From Streptomyces sp. GESEQ-35 (lineage in GTDB: Bacteria > Actinomycetota > Actinomycetes > Streptomycetales > Streptomycetaceae), in assembly GCF_017948485.1 (NCBI RefSeq), contig NZ_JAFFSX010000034.1, forward strand, positions 1 to 64,000: a DNA stretch of 64,000 nucleotides. The letters are read 5' to 3'. A program made the position numbers and the translations under genes. The notes beneath the pieces are model-generated. The model had not been told where the DNA came from. It searched no databases and saw only the letters and a program-made list of their open reading frames with translations. Positions 33,898-41,934 of this stretch are shown piece after piece (the first letter of the stretch is position 1; each line of letters begins with the position of its first letter).

Positions 33898-35592
33898 TCA
33901 CTTCGCGTCCGCATAACACTCCACCACCGCGGTGGTGAACGGAAACCGCACCGGCGTCTGACCGAACGTCAGCCGTCCCGCGAGGTCCGACGCCTCCCGG
34001 ATCGCCGCCACGACCGCCTCGGCCTCCTCCTCGGGACAGTGCACGATCACCTCGTCGTGCTGGAAGAACACCAGCTCGGCCGGCATCCGCGCACAGGCCT
34101 GCCGCAGCGCGGCGAGCAGCAGCAGGGCCCAGTCGGCGGCGCTGCCCTGGACGACGAAGTTGCGGGCGAAGCGGCCGCGAGCACGGGCGTTCGTGGAGGC
34201 GTAGCCCGGCACCCAGCCGTCGCTGCCGGGCGGCGCGTCGACCGGGTCGTCCTGCGGAATCCCCGCCTCCTCCGCCGTGTCGTCGGTCGCGCCGGCCGCC
34301 GGGGGACACGTACGCCCCAGCCAGGTCCGTACGAGCCGCCCCTCCTCGCCCTCCCGCGCCGCGTCGTCGACGTACGCCACCGCCTTGGGGAAGCGGCGTC
34401 GGAGGGCGGCGAGGTTCTTCAGGCCGTCGCCGGACGTCTGTCCGTACACCGCTCCCAGGACGGCGAGCTTGGCCTGGGCGCGGTCGCCGGAGAAGGCGCG
34501 GTCGGAGACGGACTGGTACAGGTCGGTCTCCCGGCCGGCCACCTCCATCAGCCCGGGGTCGCGGGAGATGGCCGCGAGGACGCGCGGCTCCATCTGGTCG
34601 GCGTCGGCGACGACCAGCCGCCAGCCGGGATCGGCGACCACCGCGCGCCGGATGACCTTGGGGATCTGGAGGGCGCCCCCGCCGTTGGTCACCCAGCGGC
34701 CGGTGACGGTCCCGCCCGCGAGGAACTCGGGCCGGAACCGGCCGTCCCGGACCCAGTCCTGGAGCCAGGACCAGCCGTGGGCGACCCAGATGCGGTACAG
34801 CTTCTTGTACTCGATCAGTGGCTTCACGGCCGGGTGGTCGATGGACTCGATCTCCCAGCGGCGGGTCGATCTGACCTTGATCCCGGCCTGTGCGAAGGCC
34901 TTGACGACGTCGGCCGGCAGATCGGGTCGCACCCGGCGCCCGAACGCGGCCGACACCTCGTCCGCCAGCTCGGCCAGCCGCCGGGGCTCCCCACCGCCCG
35001 CGTACCGCTCGCCGAGCAGTTCGTGCAGCACCTGGCGGTGGACGTCGGCGCTCCACGGCAGCCCCGCCCGGTTCATTTCGGCGGCGACCAGCATCCCCGC
35101 CGACTCGGCGGCCGTCAGCAGCCGCATCCGCTGCGGGTGCGCCGCCCGGTCGTGCCGGCGCTGCTGCTCGGCGTAGACCTCGACGAGGTCGGCCAGCGGC
35201 ACATGTGCGGACTGCGGCTCGAAGAGGGGCGACTGCGCGCCGGGTTCGGCGGAGCGCTGGGGCGGATCGGGCGGTACGGGGCCGCCGCGCAGCCGGGCCA
35301 GCGCGGCGGCGGCCGAGTGGGGCTCGCCCAACCGGCCCTCGTGGCCGAGCAGGAGGGTCTCGGCGTCCTCGATGTCGTAGCACCGCTCCACTCGCACCCC
35401 CGTGGCGAGCAGGCGCGGGTAGACCTCGGCGGTGGAACGCCAGACCCAGCGTGTGACCTCCGGCCGGCCGCGCACCGCCGCGGCGAGGTCGGGCTCCCGC
35501 ACGACCGGTGCGGCGGGCAGCCCGTCCGGGCCGAGGGGGGCGAGCTCCGCGCCGCCGTCCTCGGCCGGAGCGAGTGCCCAGCGGTCGGTCAT
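33898..35592 (-). CDS. Family-A DNA polymerase paralogue (bifunctional 3'-5' exonuclease/polymerase type)
   Basis: A 564-residue protein from ATG 35592. The polymerase palm is well conserved: motif A VVADADQMEPRVLAAIS, finger helix DRAQAKLAVLGAVYGQTSGDGL, and motif C FFQHDEVIVHC. It lacks the 5' nuclease domain of PolA and its N-terminal exonuclease region is short and degenerate. Actinomycetes carry such a second Pol I-like protein in addition to PolA; its role is probably gap filling or repair, but this is not established to my knowledge. It lies 34 bp after the Clp_N-HTH gene and is likely co-transcribed from the operator-controlled promoter upstream of that gene. Confidence 0.9.
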   Translation of the reverse strand: MTDRWALAPAEDGGAELAPLGPDGLPAAPVVREPDLAAAVRGRPEVTRWVWRSTAEVYPRLLATGVRVERCYDIEDAETLLLGHEGRLGEPHSAAAALARLRGGPVPPDPPQRSAEPGAQSPLFEPQSAHVPLADLVEVYAEQQRRHDRAAHPQRMRLLTAAESAGMLVAAEMNRAGLPWSADVHRQVLHELLGERYAGGGEPRRLAELADEVSAAFGRRVRPDLPADVVKAFAQAGIKVRSTRRWEIESIDHPAVKPLIEYKKLYRIWVAHGWSWLQDWVRDGRFRPEFLAGGTVTGRWVTNGGGALQIPKVIRRAVVADPGWRLVVADADQMEPRVLAAISRDPGLMEVAGRETDLYQSVSDRAFSGDRAQAKLAVLGAVYGQTSGDGLKNLAALRRRFPKAVAYVDDAAREGEEGRLVRTWLGRTCPPAAGATDDTAEEAGIPQDDPVDAPPGSDGWVPGYASTNARARGRFARNFVVQGSAADWALLLLAALRQACARMPAELVFFQHDEVIVHCPEEEAEAVVAAIREASDLAGRLTFGQTPVRFPFTTAVVECYADAK

Positions 35593-35626
35593 GCTGCGAG
35601 TGTGGCACCCGGGTCTGACAACGCCG

Positions 35627-36391
35627 TCAGCTCTGGGCTTCGCCGCCTTCCCCACCGTTCTCGTCGGCCTCGCTGATCTTCAGGAACTGGGAGAGCAGCT
35701 CGACGATGTACTCCTCCACCACCTGCTTGGTGAGGCCGAGGCCGGACAGGACGCCCGTGCCGTTCTCGAACTCCAGCAGGGCCAGCAGGATGTGCTCGGT
35801 GCCGATGTAGTTGTGGCCGAGGCGAAGTGCCTCACGGAACGTCAGCTCCAACACCTTCTTGGCGTCGGAACCGTAGGGGACGAGGTCGGGGACCTCGTCG
35901 GCGGCGGGGGGCAGGGCGGCGGTTGCGGCCTGGCGTACGGAGTCCAGGGTGATGCCCTGCGCCGTGAGCGCCTTCGCCGCGAGGCCGTCCGGGTCGACCA
36001 GCAGCCCGAGGACCAGGTGCTCGGGGCGGCCCTCGGCGTTGCGGGCGGCGATGGCCTCGTTGTGGGCGGCCATCACCGTGTTGCGGGCGCGCGGGGTGTA
36101 GCGGCCGAAGCCCTGTTGCGGGTCGAGGTCGGCCGACTCCTTCGGCACGAACCGCTTCTGCGCGGCCTGCCGGGTGACGCCCATGCTCTTGCCGATGTCG
36201 GTCCAGGACGCGCCGGACCGTCGTGCCTGGTCCACGAAGTGGCCGATCAGGTGATCGGCCACCTCGCCGAGGTGATCGCCGGCGATCACCGCGTCCTGGA
36301 GCTGGTCGAGGGGCTCGTCGTGGACCTTCTTGATGGCCGCGATGAGTTCGTCGAGACGTACGGATGACGTGATGGTCGGGTTCGTCGACAT
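35627..36391 (-). CDS. HTH and Clp N-terminal domain protein
   Basis: A 254-residue protein. An N-terminal region with an HTH (SGASWTDIGKSMGVTRQAAQKRFVPK, about 58-85) is followed by two Clp_N repeats (about 95-160 and 175-245: YTPRARNTVMAAHNEAIAARN...PEHLVLGLL; LELTFREALRLGHNYIGTEHILLALL). There is no ATPase domain, so it is not a chaperone itself. It is probably a DNA-binding regulator that senses ClpC-type partners or substrates. The ATG has no Shine-Dalgarno sequence; the promoter ends right at the start codon, so the mRNA is likely leaderless. Two dyads with the same core overlap this promoter. Confidence 0.88.
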   Translation of the reverse strand: MSTNPTITSSVRLDELIAAIKKVHDEPLDQLQDAVIAGDHLGEVADHLIGHFVDQARRSGASWTDIGKSMGVTRQAAQKRFVPKESADLDPQQGFGRYTPRARNTVMAAHNEAIAARNAEGRPEHLVLGLLVDPDGLAAKALTAQGITLDSVRQAATAALPPAADEVPDLVPYGSDAKKVLELTFREALRLGHNYIGTEHILLALLEFENGTGVLSGLGLTKQVVEEYIVELLSQFLKISEADENGGEGGEAQS

Positions 36392-36440
36392 GTGTCAACC
36401 GTAGGTTGCGCTCCTGGGGGTGTCAACCGCCGGTTGACAC
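36392..36440 (-). promoter_or_regulatory. Leaderless promoter with two GTCAACC/GGTTGAC operators
   Basis: Read on the minus strand, TTGACA is followed after 17 bp by TACGGT, then six bases, then ATG 36391, so transcription should begin at the start codon. A perfect dyad (arms GTGTCAACC at 36420-36428 and GGTTGACAC at 36432-36440, spacer GCC) covers the -35. A second copy (TGTCAACC-GTA-GGTTG, 36393-36408) covers the -10, with centres 28 bp apart. This fits autorepression by the HTH/Clp_N protein. Confidence 0.72.
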
Positions 36441-36450
36441 CCTCGCGTGA

Positions 36451-37089
36451 CTACTTCGGGGACGAGGCAACCAGCCGCACCGCCAACCCCGTGAACACCG
36501 TCCCGCTGAAGATGTTCAGCCCCCGGGCCACCCGCCGGCTCCGGCGGAGCAGCCTCGACAGCTTCCCGGAGAGCAGCCCGATGGACCCGTCCACCGCGAA
36601 GCCCATGACCACGATCGTGACCCCGAGGACCAGGAACTGCCCCTGTACATGGCCGAGTTCCGGATTCACGAACTGCGGCAGAAAGGCGACGTTGAAGAGG
36701 ATCACCTTGGGGTTGAGCAGATTGGTCACCGCTCCCTGCCAGAACGCCCGGCCCCGTCCGGCCCCGGCACCCTTCCCCTCCTCCACCGGCACCGCCCGGT
36801 CCCGGAACGCCTTCACCGCCAGGTACAGCAGATACGCCGCCCCCGCCCAGCGCAGCACGTGGTACAGCGCGGGCAGTGCCAGGAACAGCGCCGACAGACC
36901 GAGCGCCGCGGCGACCGCGTGCACGAACATCGCGCACGCGACTCCGAACGCGGCCATCACCCCCGCCGTGGGACCGGCCCGGCCGCCCATCGCCACGATG
37001 AACATCATGTCGGGGCCGGGAGTGACACAGAGCGCGAAGGCGGCGACCAGAAACGTCGCGTACAAAGACATGTCCACCATGCGCGCCAT
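36451..37089 (-). CDS. LysE/RhtB-family amino-acid exporter
   Basis: A 212-residue membrane protein with about six helices. It has the family start ATFLVAAFALCVTPGPDMMFIVAMGGRAGPTAGVMAAFGVACA and the middle motif NLLNPKVILFNVAFLPQFV. These exporters remove excess amino acids or homoserine-lactone-like compounds; the substrate cannot be read from sequence. A start at 37080 (MVDMSLYATF) is also possible. It is divergent from the DUF2786 gene. Confidence 0.92.
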   Translation of the reverse strand: MARMVDMSLYATFLVAAFALCVTPGPDMMFIVAMGGRAGPTAGVMAAFGVACAMFVHAVAAALGLSALFLALPALYHVLRWAGAAYLLYLAVKAFRDRAVPVEEGKGAGAGRGRAFWQGAVTNLLNPKVILFNVAFLPQFVNPELGHVQGQFLVLGVTIVVMGFAVDGSIGLLSGKLSRLLRRSRRVARGLNIFSGTVFTGLAVRLVASSPK

Positions 37090-37159
37090 GCTTGGAGCTG
37101 CGGATCAGGACGGCGACCGAGTTTCGGTGTGTGAGACGGCTCCATGGCACGATCGCCGG

Positions 37160-38263
37160 GTGAGCAGCACGTCCAGCACCGTCGAACGAGCCTTCCGGTC
37201 CGCCCTCTACGGCGACACCGACACCGCCCTCGACACCGGCGCGTCCCTCCTCGCCGCCGACCCGGGCGCGGATGCCGAACTCGGGCGACGGGGCGAGGAG
37301 TTCGTGGCGACGGCCTGGCGGCGCGGCTGGCAGCCCGCCGACGTCGTACGCCTTGTGCGGCGCGAGCTGGACGACGTACACGAGCGCCTCGTATCGGCCC
37401 TCATCCGGGCGCAGGCGTCGCAGGACCGACCGCGCGGCCCCCGCTGGACCGCACAACTCGACGAGCTGACCGCCGAAGACGCGCCCCGCACCGACCGGTT
37501 CTCGCACGCGACGGCGGTCCTGGAGCTGTACCGGCTGCTGCTGCGGCTGCCCGCGCTGGAGCCGCTGGACGAGCCGCGGCGGCAGCACCGGCCCGCGTCC
37601 CGCATGCTCACCCGGATCCGCGCCCTGCTCGCCAAGGCGGAGGCGACCGGATACCCACAGGAAGCGGAGGCGCTCAGCGCCAAGGCGCAGGAGCTGATGG
37701 CCCGGCACAGCATCGACGAGGCGCTGCTGTCCGCCGAGTCGCCCGCGGCGGACACACCGGGCGCCTGCCGGATCGGGGTCGAGCCGCCGTACGAGCAGGC
37801 CAAGGCGGTGCTGCTGGACGCGGTCGCCACCGCCAACCACTGCCGGGCCGTGTGGAACGAACCCCTCGGTTTCTCCACGGTCGTCGGCTTCGAACCCGAC
37901 CTGGAGGCGGTCGAACTCCTCTACACCTCGCTGCTCGTGCAGGCGCAGACCGCGATGACGAAGGCGGAGGCCGCCCAGCGTGCGGGCGGACGCAAGCGGA
38001 CCAAGACCTTCCGGCAGTCCTTCCTCGCGGCCTACGCCCACCGCGTCGGCACCCGCCTCGCAGCCGCCGCCGAGACCCAGGTGACCGGCGACCTGCTCCC
38101 GGTCCTCGCCTCCCGCGAACTCGCCGTCACCGGCCGCCTCGACCGTATGTTCCCGGAGACGACCACCACCCGGCTGCGCGGGGTCGGCGACGCGGCGGGC
38201 TGGACGGAGGGCGCCGAGGCGGCGGACCGGGCGCAGGTCGGGCGCCACAAGCCCCTGCGCTGA
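37160..38263 (+). CDS. DUF2786 domain protein
   Basis: A 367-residue protein from GTG 37160; a longer frame exists upstream but is antisense to lysE. The DUF2786 signature lies at about residues 150-195 (RMLTRIRALLAKAEATGYPQEAEALSAKAQELMARHSIDEALL), followed by a domain containing VGFEPDLEAVELLYTSLLVQAQTAM and RQSFLAAYAHRVGTRL. The first 120 residues are helical and charged. Function unknown; the family occurs in actinomycetes and phages. It converges on a lipoprotein gene with only 3 bp between stops. Confidence 0.88.
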   Translation: MSSTSSTVERAFRSALYGDTDTALDTGASLLAADPGADAELGRRGEEFVATAWRRGWQPADVVRLVRRELDDVHERLVSALIRAQASQDRPRGPRWTAQLDELTAEDAPRTDRFSHATAVLELYRLLLRLPALEPLDEPRRQHRPASRMLTRIRALLAKAEATGYPQEAEALSAKAQELMARHSIDEALLSAESPAADTPGACRIGVEPPYEQAKAVLLDAVATANHCRAVWNEPLGFSTVVGFEPDLEAVELLYTSLLVQAQTAMTKAEAAQRAGGRKRTKTFRQSFLAAYAHRVGTRLAAAAETQVTGDLLPVLASRELAVTGRLDRMFPETTTTRLRGVGDAAGWTEGAEAADRAQVGRHKPLR

Positions 38264-38266
38264 ACC

Positions 38267-38815
38267 TCAGTCGCCGGCCTGCGTGAACCCGCTCAGCGAG
38301 GCGTCCGGCTCGCTTCCGCTCTTCAGCGCGACGACGCCGTACCCCCAAGGGAAGTCCCGGGGGCTGGTGTCGCCGGGCAGGTAGACCTTCAGCGTCTTCG
38401 CGGCGAGGCTCTTCCCGGCGCCCTCCTCGCCCCGCACATAGGTGAGAGTGAAGGACACGCCCGTGTCCTTGGCAAGGGTCAGTTTCTGTGACTTCGCGGC
38501 CTTGTCCACGGGGACCGTGCTGGTGGAGGCCCCGGTGTCCAGGTCGGCGGCAGGCAGGCCGTCCAGGGTGCACTCGGCGTCGCGGTTGATGATCGTGACG
38601 GGGAGGTTGCCGGTGTCCCCGGCGGCAGGTGCGGTGTTGGCGGGCCCGACCTGCACGGTGACGTTGTGCATCTTGCAGGGCGCACCGGGCTTGGTGCTCT
38701 CCTGGACGTCTCGCTCCTTGCCGCTGCCGCTGCCGCTGCCGCCGCCGTCGTCGCTACAGGCGGTCAGCAGAAAGGCCGCGGCGAGGGCGGTGACGGCGAG
38801 AGGTGTGGCGCGCAT
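38267..38815 (-). CDS. DUF4232-type lipoprotein
   Basis: A 182-residue lipoprotein from ATG 38815. The signal peptide ends in lipobox LLTAC (Cys20), followed by an Asp/Gly/Ser linker. The rest resembles the DUF4232 beta-sandwich (CKMHNVTVQVGPANTAPAAGDTGNLPVTIINRDAECTLDGLPAADL...VSFTLTYV). It is anchored on the outer face of the membrane. Role unknown. Confidence 0.85.
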   Translation of the reverse strand: MRATPLAVTALAAAFLLTACSDDGGGSGSGSGKERDVQESTKPGAPCKMHNVTVQVGPANTAPAAGDTGNLPVTIINRDAECTLDGLPAADLDTGASTSTVPVDKAAKSQKLTLAKDTGVSFTLTYVRGEEGAGKSLAAKTLKVYLPGDTSPRDFPWGYGVVALKSGSEPDASLSGFTQAGD

Positions 38816-38920
38816 GGGGTTCCTCACGGGCGTGGGCGATCGCGTGCATGGATCATCACGCATGAACCTGAGGCGCGGTTGCCGACCCCCCCGCCCCGGA
38901 ATCTCCCGGGGCCCCGGGAA

Positions 38921-39409
38921 TCAGCCGAGGCTCGCCGTGGGCAGCCCCGAAGGCAGCTGTCCGCCCGCGGCCTTGGTGTACGTCTCCTCACCGAGCCCGT
39001 TCTTCCATGTCACCTTGAGCGTCGTCCCGTCGACGGAGTCGACCGTCCCCGCCGCCCGGTCCTTGTTGCCGTCGGTGCACTTCAGCTTGATCGTCTGCGT
39101 GCCGGACTCCTCGCCCGCGGTCCCGCTGCACACGGTCCCGCCGGTGGCGAAGAGCCCGGCCTGCGTGCCGGTGATGACCAGCGCGACGGCCTGGCCGTCG
39201 GTGGTGGCGAGCCAACTGCCCGCAAGGTCGTCGGACGCGGACGCCGACCCGCCGGTGCCGCCGCCCGTGTCCGCCGTTTCCGTCGCGGAGGCGGACGCGC
39301 TGGGGTCTGGCGTGGAGTCGTCGTCCGAGCCGCCGCCACCGCAGGCGGTCAGTATCAGCGCCCCCACCACACCCGCGACCGCGAGCCGCACGTTCGTCAC
39401 CGAAGTCAC
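38921..39409 (-). CDS. Small lipoprotein, unknown function
   Basis: A 162-residue protein with a lipobox (ALILTAC, Cys23), a 35-residue Ser/Asp/Thr/Gly-rich tether, and a compact C-terminal domain (LAGSWLATTDGQAVALVITGTQAGLFATGGTVCSG...TIKLKCTDG...VTWKNGLGEETYTKA) of about 100 residues with two Cys. It looks like a small beta-barrel of the lipocalin-like or DUF type. Unknown role; an independent gene 60 bp or more from both neighbours. Confidence 0.82.
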   Translation of the reverse strand: MTSVTNVRLAVAGVVGALILTACGGGGSDDDSTPDPSASASATETADTGGGTGGSASASDDLAGSWLATTDGQAVALVITGTQAGLFATGGTVCSGTAGEESGTQTIKLKCTDGNKDRAAGTVDSVDGTTLKVTWKNGLGEETYTKAAGGQLPSGLPTASLG

Positions 39410-39474
39410 TGCAAGCTCCCAAGCTCTGGCCGGAAGGATCGCAGCAAGCTACCAGTACTTACCGGTAGGGGGAC

Positions 39475-39780
39475 CTACCAGGAGGACTTCCGGACCCCCG
39501 GCAGGTACCCCGCGTGCGCCTGTCCGCGCAGATTCACCCGCGACAGCCCGAAAGCGCGGAAGTAGCCGCGGGGCCGCCCGTCCACGCTGTCGCGGTTGCG
39601 CACACGCGTGGCGGCGGCATCGCGCGGCTGCCCGCGCAACTCCTTCTGGGCGGCGAGCCGTTCGGCGTCCGTCGAGGACGGCCGCCGGATGATCTCCTTC
39701 AGCTCGGCCCGGCGCTCGGCGTACCGCGCGACGATCTCCTGCCGCTTCCCGTTCTTGACGATCTTGCTCTTCTTCGCCAT
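39475..39780 (-). CDS. rpsN: Ribosomal protein S14, zinc-independent paralogue
   Basis: A 101-residue S14 with the conserved end RDSVDGRPRGYFRAFGLSRVNLRGQAHAGYLPGVRKSSW. The two CxxC zinc knuckles of the short zinc-binding S14 are absent, so this is the C-minus form. In Streptomyces such paralogues replace zinc-containing ones when zinc is scarce, under Zur control. Its ATG overlaps the end of rpmB, so the two are co-translated from the Zur-box promoter. Confidence 0.95.
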   Translation of the reverse strand: MAKKSKIVKNGKRQEIVARYAERRAELKEIIRRPSSTDAERLAAQKELRGQPRDAAATRVRNRDSVDGRPRGYFRAFGLSRVNLRGQAHAGYLPGVRKSSW

Positions 39781-40016
39781 CAGACCTTGACCCCCCGCGC
39801 GCGGATACGGGCCACCGCGGCCTCGATGCCGATCGTGTCGACGGTCTTGATGCCCTTCGTGCTCAGCCTCAGCCGGACGTGGCGGCCCTCGGCGGGCAGC
39901 CAGTAGCGCTTGGACTGGATGTTCGGGTCGAAGCGACGGGAGTGCCGCCGGTGCGAGTGGGAGATCGTGTTGCCGAAGCCGGGCCGGGCGCCGGTCAGCA
40001 TGCAGTGGGCGGACAA
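39780..40016 (-). CDS. rpmB: Ribosomal protein L28, zinc-independent paralogue
   Basis: A 78-residue L28 starting at TTG 40016 (SAHCMLTGARPGFGNTISHSHRRHSRRFDPNIQ); the open frame runs further upstream but crosses the Zur box. The paired Cys motifs of zinc-type L28 are lacking (a single Cys at position 5). RYWLPAEGRHVRLRLSTKGIKTVD is typical. It is the first gene of the leftward arm of the Zur-regulated ribosomal cluster; a GAGAGG ribosome binding site is present. Confidence 0.92.
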   Translation of the reverse strand: MSAHCMLTGARPGFGNTISHSHRRHSRRFDPNIQSKRYWLPAEGRHVRLRLSTKGIKTVDTIGIEAAVARIRARGVKV

Positions 40017-40050
40017 GGGTGACGCACCTCTCTCGATGGGGTAGTGCAAA

Positions 40051-40065
40051 TGGAAGTCGTTTTCA
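40051..40065. promoter_or_regulatory. Zur box between divergent ribosomal protein genes
   Basis: TGGAAGTCGTTTTCA matches the Streptomyces Zur operator pattern (TGaaAatgatTTTCA-like 15-bp dyad). It lies between rpmB (start 40016, leftward) and rpmG (start 40079, rightward), where one Zur dimer could repress both arms. Binding is inferred from motif and gene content. Confidence 0.8.
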
Positions 40066-40078
40066 GTAAGATACCAGC

Positions 40079-40243
40079 ATGGCACGCAACGAACTCCGAC
40101 CGGTCATCAAGCTCCGGTCCACGGCGGGGACCGGCTACACGTACGTGACCCGCAAGAACCGCCGCAGCGACCCGGACCGTATGACCCTGCGCAAGTACGA
40201 CCCGGTCGCCGGCCGTCACGTCGACTTCCGAGAGGAGCGCTGA
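40079..40243 (+). CDS. rpmG: Ribosomal protein L33, zinc-independent paralogue
   Basis: A 54-residue L33 (MARNELRPVIKLRSTAGTGY, then TRKNRRSDPDRMTLRKYDPVAGRHVDFREER). The two CxxC pairs of the zinc form are missing. ATG 40079 lies 13 bp after the Zur box, suggesting a short or absent leader. First gene of the rightward arm. Confidence 0.95.
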   Translation: MARNELRPVIKLRSTAGTGYTYVTRKNRRSDPDRMTLRKYDPVAGRHVDFREER

Positions 40244-40252
40244 ACCACCGCC

Positions 40253-40501
40253 ATGCGCAAGGAAATCCACCCCGAGTACGGTCCTGTCGTCTTCCGCGAC
40301 CGGGCGGCGAGCTACGCCTTCCTGACCCGCTCGACGATGACCAGCGACAGGACCATCGACTGGGAGGACGGCAACACCTACCCGGTCGTCGACGTCGAGA
40401 TCTCGAACGTCAGCCACCCCTTCTACACCGGCACCGCCCGCGTCCTGGACACCGCCGGCCGCGTCGAGCGCTTCGAGCGCCGGTACGGAAAGAAGGGTTG
40501 A
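40253..40501 (+). CDS. rpmE2: Ribosomal protein L31 type B, zinc-independent
   Basis: An 82-residue type-B L31 (MRKEIHPEYGPVVFRDRAASYAFLTRSTM; VEISNVSHPFYTGTARVLDTAGRVERFERRYGKKG). The Cys ligands of zinc-type L31 are absent. It is 9 bp after rpmG, and its stop overlaps the ATG of the CobW-like gene, so it is part of the same zinc-starvation operon. Confidence 0.95.
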   Translation: MRKEIHPEYGPVVFRDRAASYAFLTRSTMTSDRTIDWEDGNTYPVVDVEISNVSHPFYTGTARVLDTAGRVERFERRYGKKG

Positions 40502-41631
40502 TGCTGTCCGTCGCCATCGTCGGCGGGCTGCACGCCGACGCCCGCGAGGCGGCCGTCGAGCGGCTGCTCGCCGACGTGCCCGGCAGCGTCGTACTCCACC
40601 ACGACCTGGCGACGGCCGCCGCCGGCACGGTCGTACGAACGGTCCGGGACGCCACCGGCATCCTGTCCGCCGGCGAGGCCCCGCTGGTCAACGACTGTGC
40701 CTGCTGCGCGCTGCGCGAAGACCTGGTGCCCGAACTCCTGCGCCTGAGGGATGCCGGGACCACCCGGCTCGCGGTCGTCGAGCTGTGGGACTCCGTCGAG
40801 CCCAAGGCGATGGCCGAGGTGGTCGCGGCCGGCGGGCTCACCGTCACCGGCGTGATCACCGCGGTCGACCCCGCGCTGCTGCTGCCGTACCTCGGCAACG
40901 GCGACGACCTGGCCGAGGGCGGCCTCGCCGCCGCGGCCACCGACCAGCGGACCGTCGCCGACACCTTCGCGCGCCAGCTGGAGTACGCCACGGTCCTCGC
41001 CCTCGTCGACTCCCCGGAGGCCGACGACGAGGACCGCGAGCTGCTCGCGCAGCTGCATCCGACGGCCCGTCAGGTCCCGATCGGCGGTACGGACCCGACA
41101 CTCGCACACGCCGCCCTCGCCGGTTTCGACGTAGAGGCCGCCGCCGCGGCCCAGCACCCGGCGTGCGCCCTCCTCCCCGCCGACGCCGACGCGCACGGCG
41201 TCTCCACCTTCGTCTGGCACCGTCGCCGGCCCTTCCACCCGGAGCGGCTGTACGCGGCACTGGAGGACCTGACCTGCGCGGCCGCCCGCAGCCGGGGGCG
41301 GTTCTGGCTCGCCGACAAGCCGGACACGCTGCTGCACTGGGACGCGGCGGGCGGTGCCCTGTGCGTGGAGAGCGTGGGCCCCTGGCTCGCCTCCCTGCCG
41401 GACGCGGCCTGGGAGATGGTGCCGCCGGTGCGCCGCGCGGCCGCGGCGCTGGACTGGCACCCCGAGCACGGCGACTGCTGCCAGCACCTGGTCTTCACGT
41501 CCCCCGGCCTCGACCGCGACGGACTTCAACTGCTGCTGGAGTCCTGTCTGCTCACCGACGCCGAGTACGCCGCCGGGCGGGACGCCTGGAAGCAGCTGCC
41601 GCCCGCCTTCGACGCCTTCCTGGAGGTCTGA
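40501..41631 (+). CDS. CobW/COG0523-like protein with degenerate P-loop
   Basis: A 376-residue member of the CobW/ZigA group by overall layout. It has the metal-binding CxCC motif (NDCACCALREDLVPELLRL), LAVVELWDSVEPKAMAEVV, and a C-terminal CobW_C domain (FHPERLYAAL...WDAAGGALCVESVGPW). The GTPase P-loop expected near the start (GFLGxGKT) is replaced by VAIVGGLHADAREAAVERLL, so nucleotide binding is doubtful. It is co-transcribed with Zur-controlled ribosomal proteins, suggesting a zinc-handling or zinc-storage role under scarcity. The start ATG overlaps the rpmE2 stop. Confidence 0.88.
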   Translation: MLSVAIVGGLHADAREAAVERLLADVPGSVVLHHDLATAAAGTVVRTVRDATGILSAGEAPLVNDCACCALREDLVPELLRLRDAGTTRLAVVELWDSVEPKAMAEVVAAGGLTVTGVITAVDPALLLPYLGNGDDLAEGGLAAAATDQRTVADTFARQLEYATVLALVDSPEADDEDRELLAQLHPTARQVPIGGTDPTLAHAALAGFDVEAAAAAQHPACALLPADADAHGVSTFVWHRRRPFHPERLYAALEDLTCAAARSRGRFWLADKPDTLLHWDAAGGALCVESVGPWLASLPDAAWEMVPPVRRAAAALDWHPEHGDCCQHLVFTSPGLDRDGLQLLLESCLLTDAEYAAGRDAWKQLPPAFDAFLEV

Positions 41632-41635
41632 CCCC

Positions 41636-41869
41636 ATGGCCCGCAAGCCCGAACGCAAGCCCGCCAAGAACCGCCCCAACCCGCTGGACCAGGCCAAGGT
41701 CGAGTACATCGACTACAAGGACACCGACCTGCTGCGGAAGTTCATCTCCGACCGCGGCAAGATCCGCAGCCGCCGTGTCACCCGCATCTCCGCCCAGCAG
41801 CAGCGACTGCTGGCCCGCGCCATCAAGAACGCGCGGGAGATGGCGCTGTTGCCGTACGCCAGCAGGTGA
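41636..41869 (+). CDS. rpsR: Ribosomal protein S18 paralogue
   Basis: A 77-residue S18 (NPLDQAKVEYIDYKDTDLLRKFISDRGKIRSRRVTRISAQQQRLLARAIKNAREMALLPYASR) with no Cys. It is 4 bp after the CobW-like gene and the last gene of the Zur-type operon. The main rpsR copy would be with rpsF-ssb-rplI elsewhere. Confidence 0.95.
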   Translation: MARKPERKPAKNRPNPLDQAKVEYIDYKDTDLLRKFISDRGKIRSRRVTRISAQQQRLLARAIKNAREMALLPYASR

Positions 41870-41879
41870 GGACCCATAG

Positions 41880-41927
41880 GTAGGGAATTTCCTACGGTTG
41901 ACGCGTAGGGAATTCCCTACCTATTCT
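41880..41927 (+). promoter_or_regulatory. Leaderless promoter with two ArsR-type operators
   Basis: GTAGGGAATTCCCTAC (41905-41920) is a perfect 16-bp dyad, and a near copy lies at 41880-41895, 25 bp away. TTGACG (41898-41903) lies between them and TATTCT (41922-41927) follows after 18 bp. Seven bases later is ATG 41935, so the message is probably leaderless and the operator sits between -35 and -10. The likely repressor is the ArsR-type protein encoded at 42317. Confidence 0.72.
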
Positions 41928-41934
41928 GGGGTCC

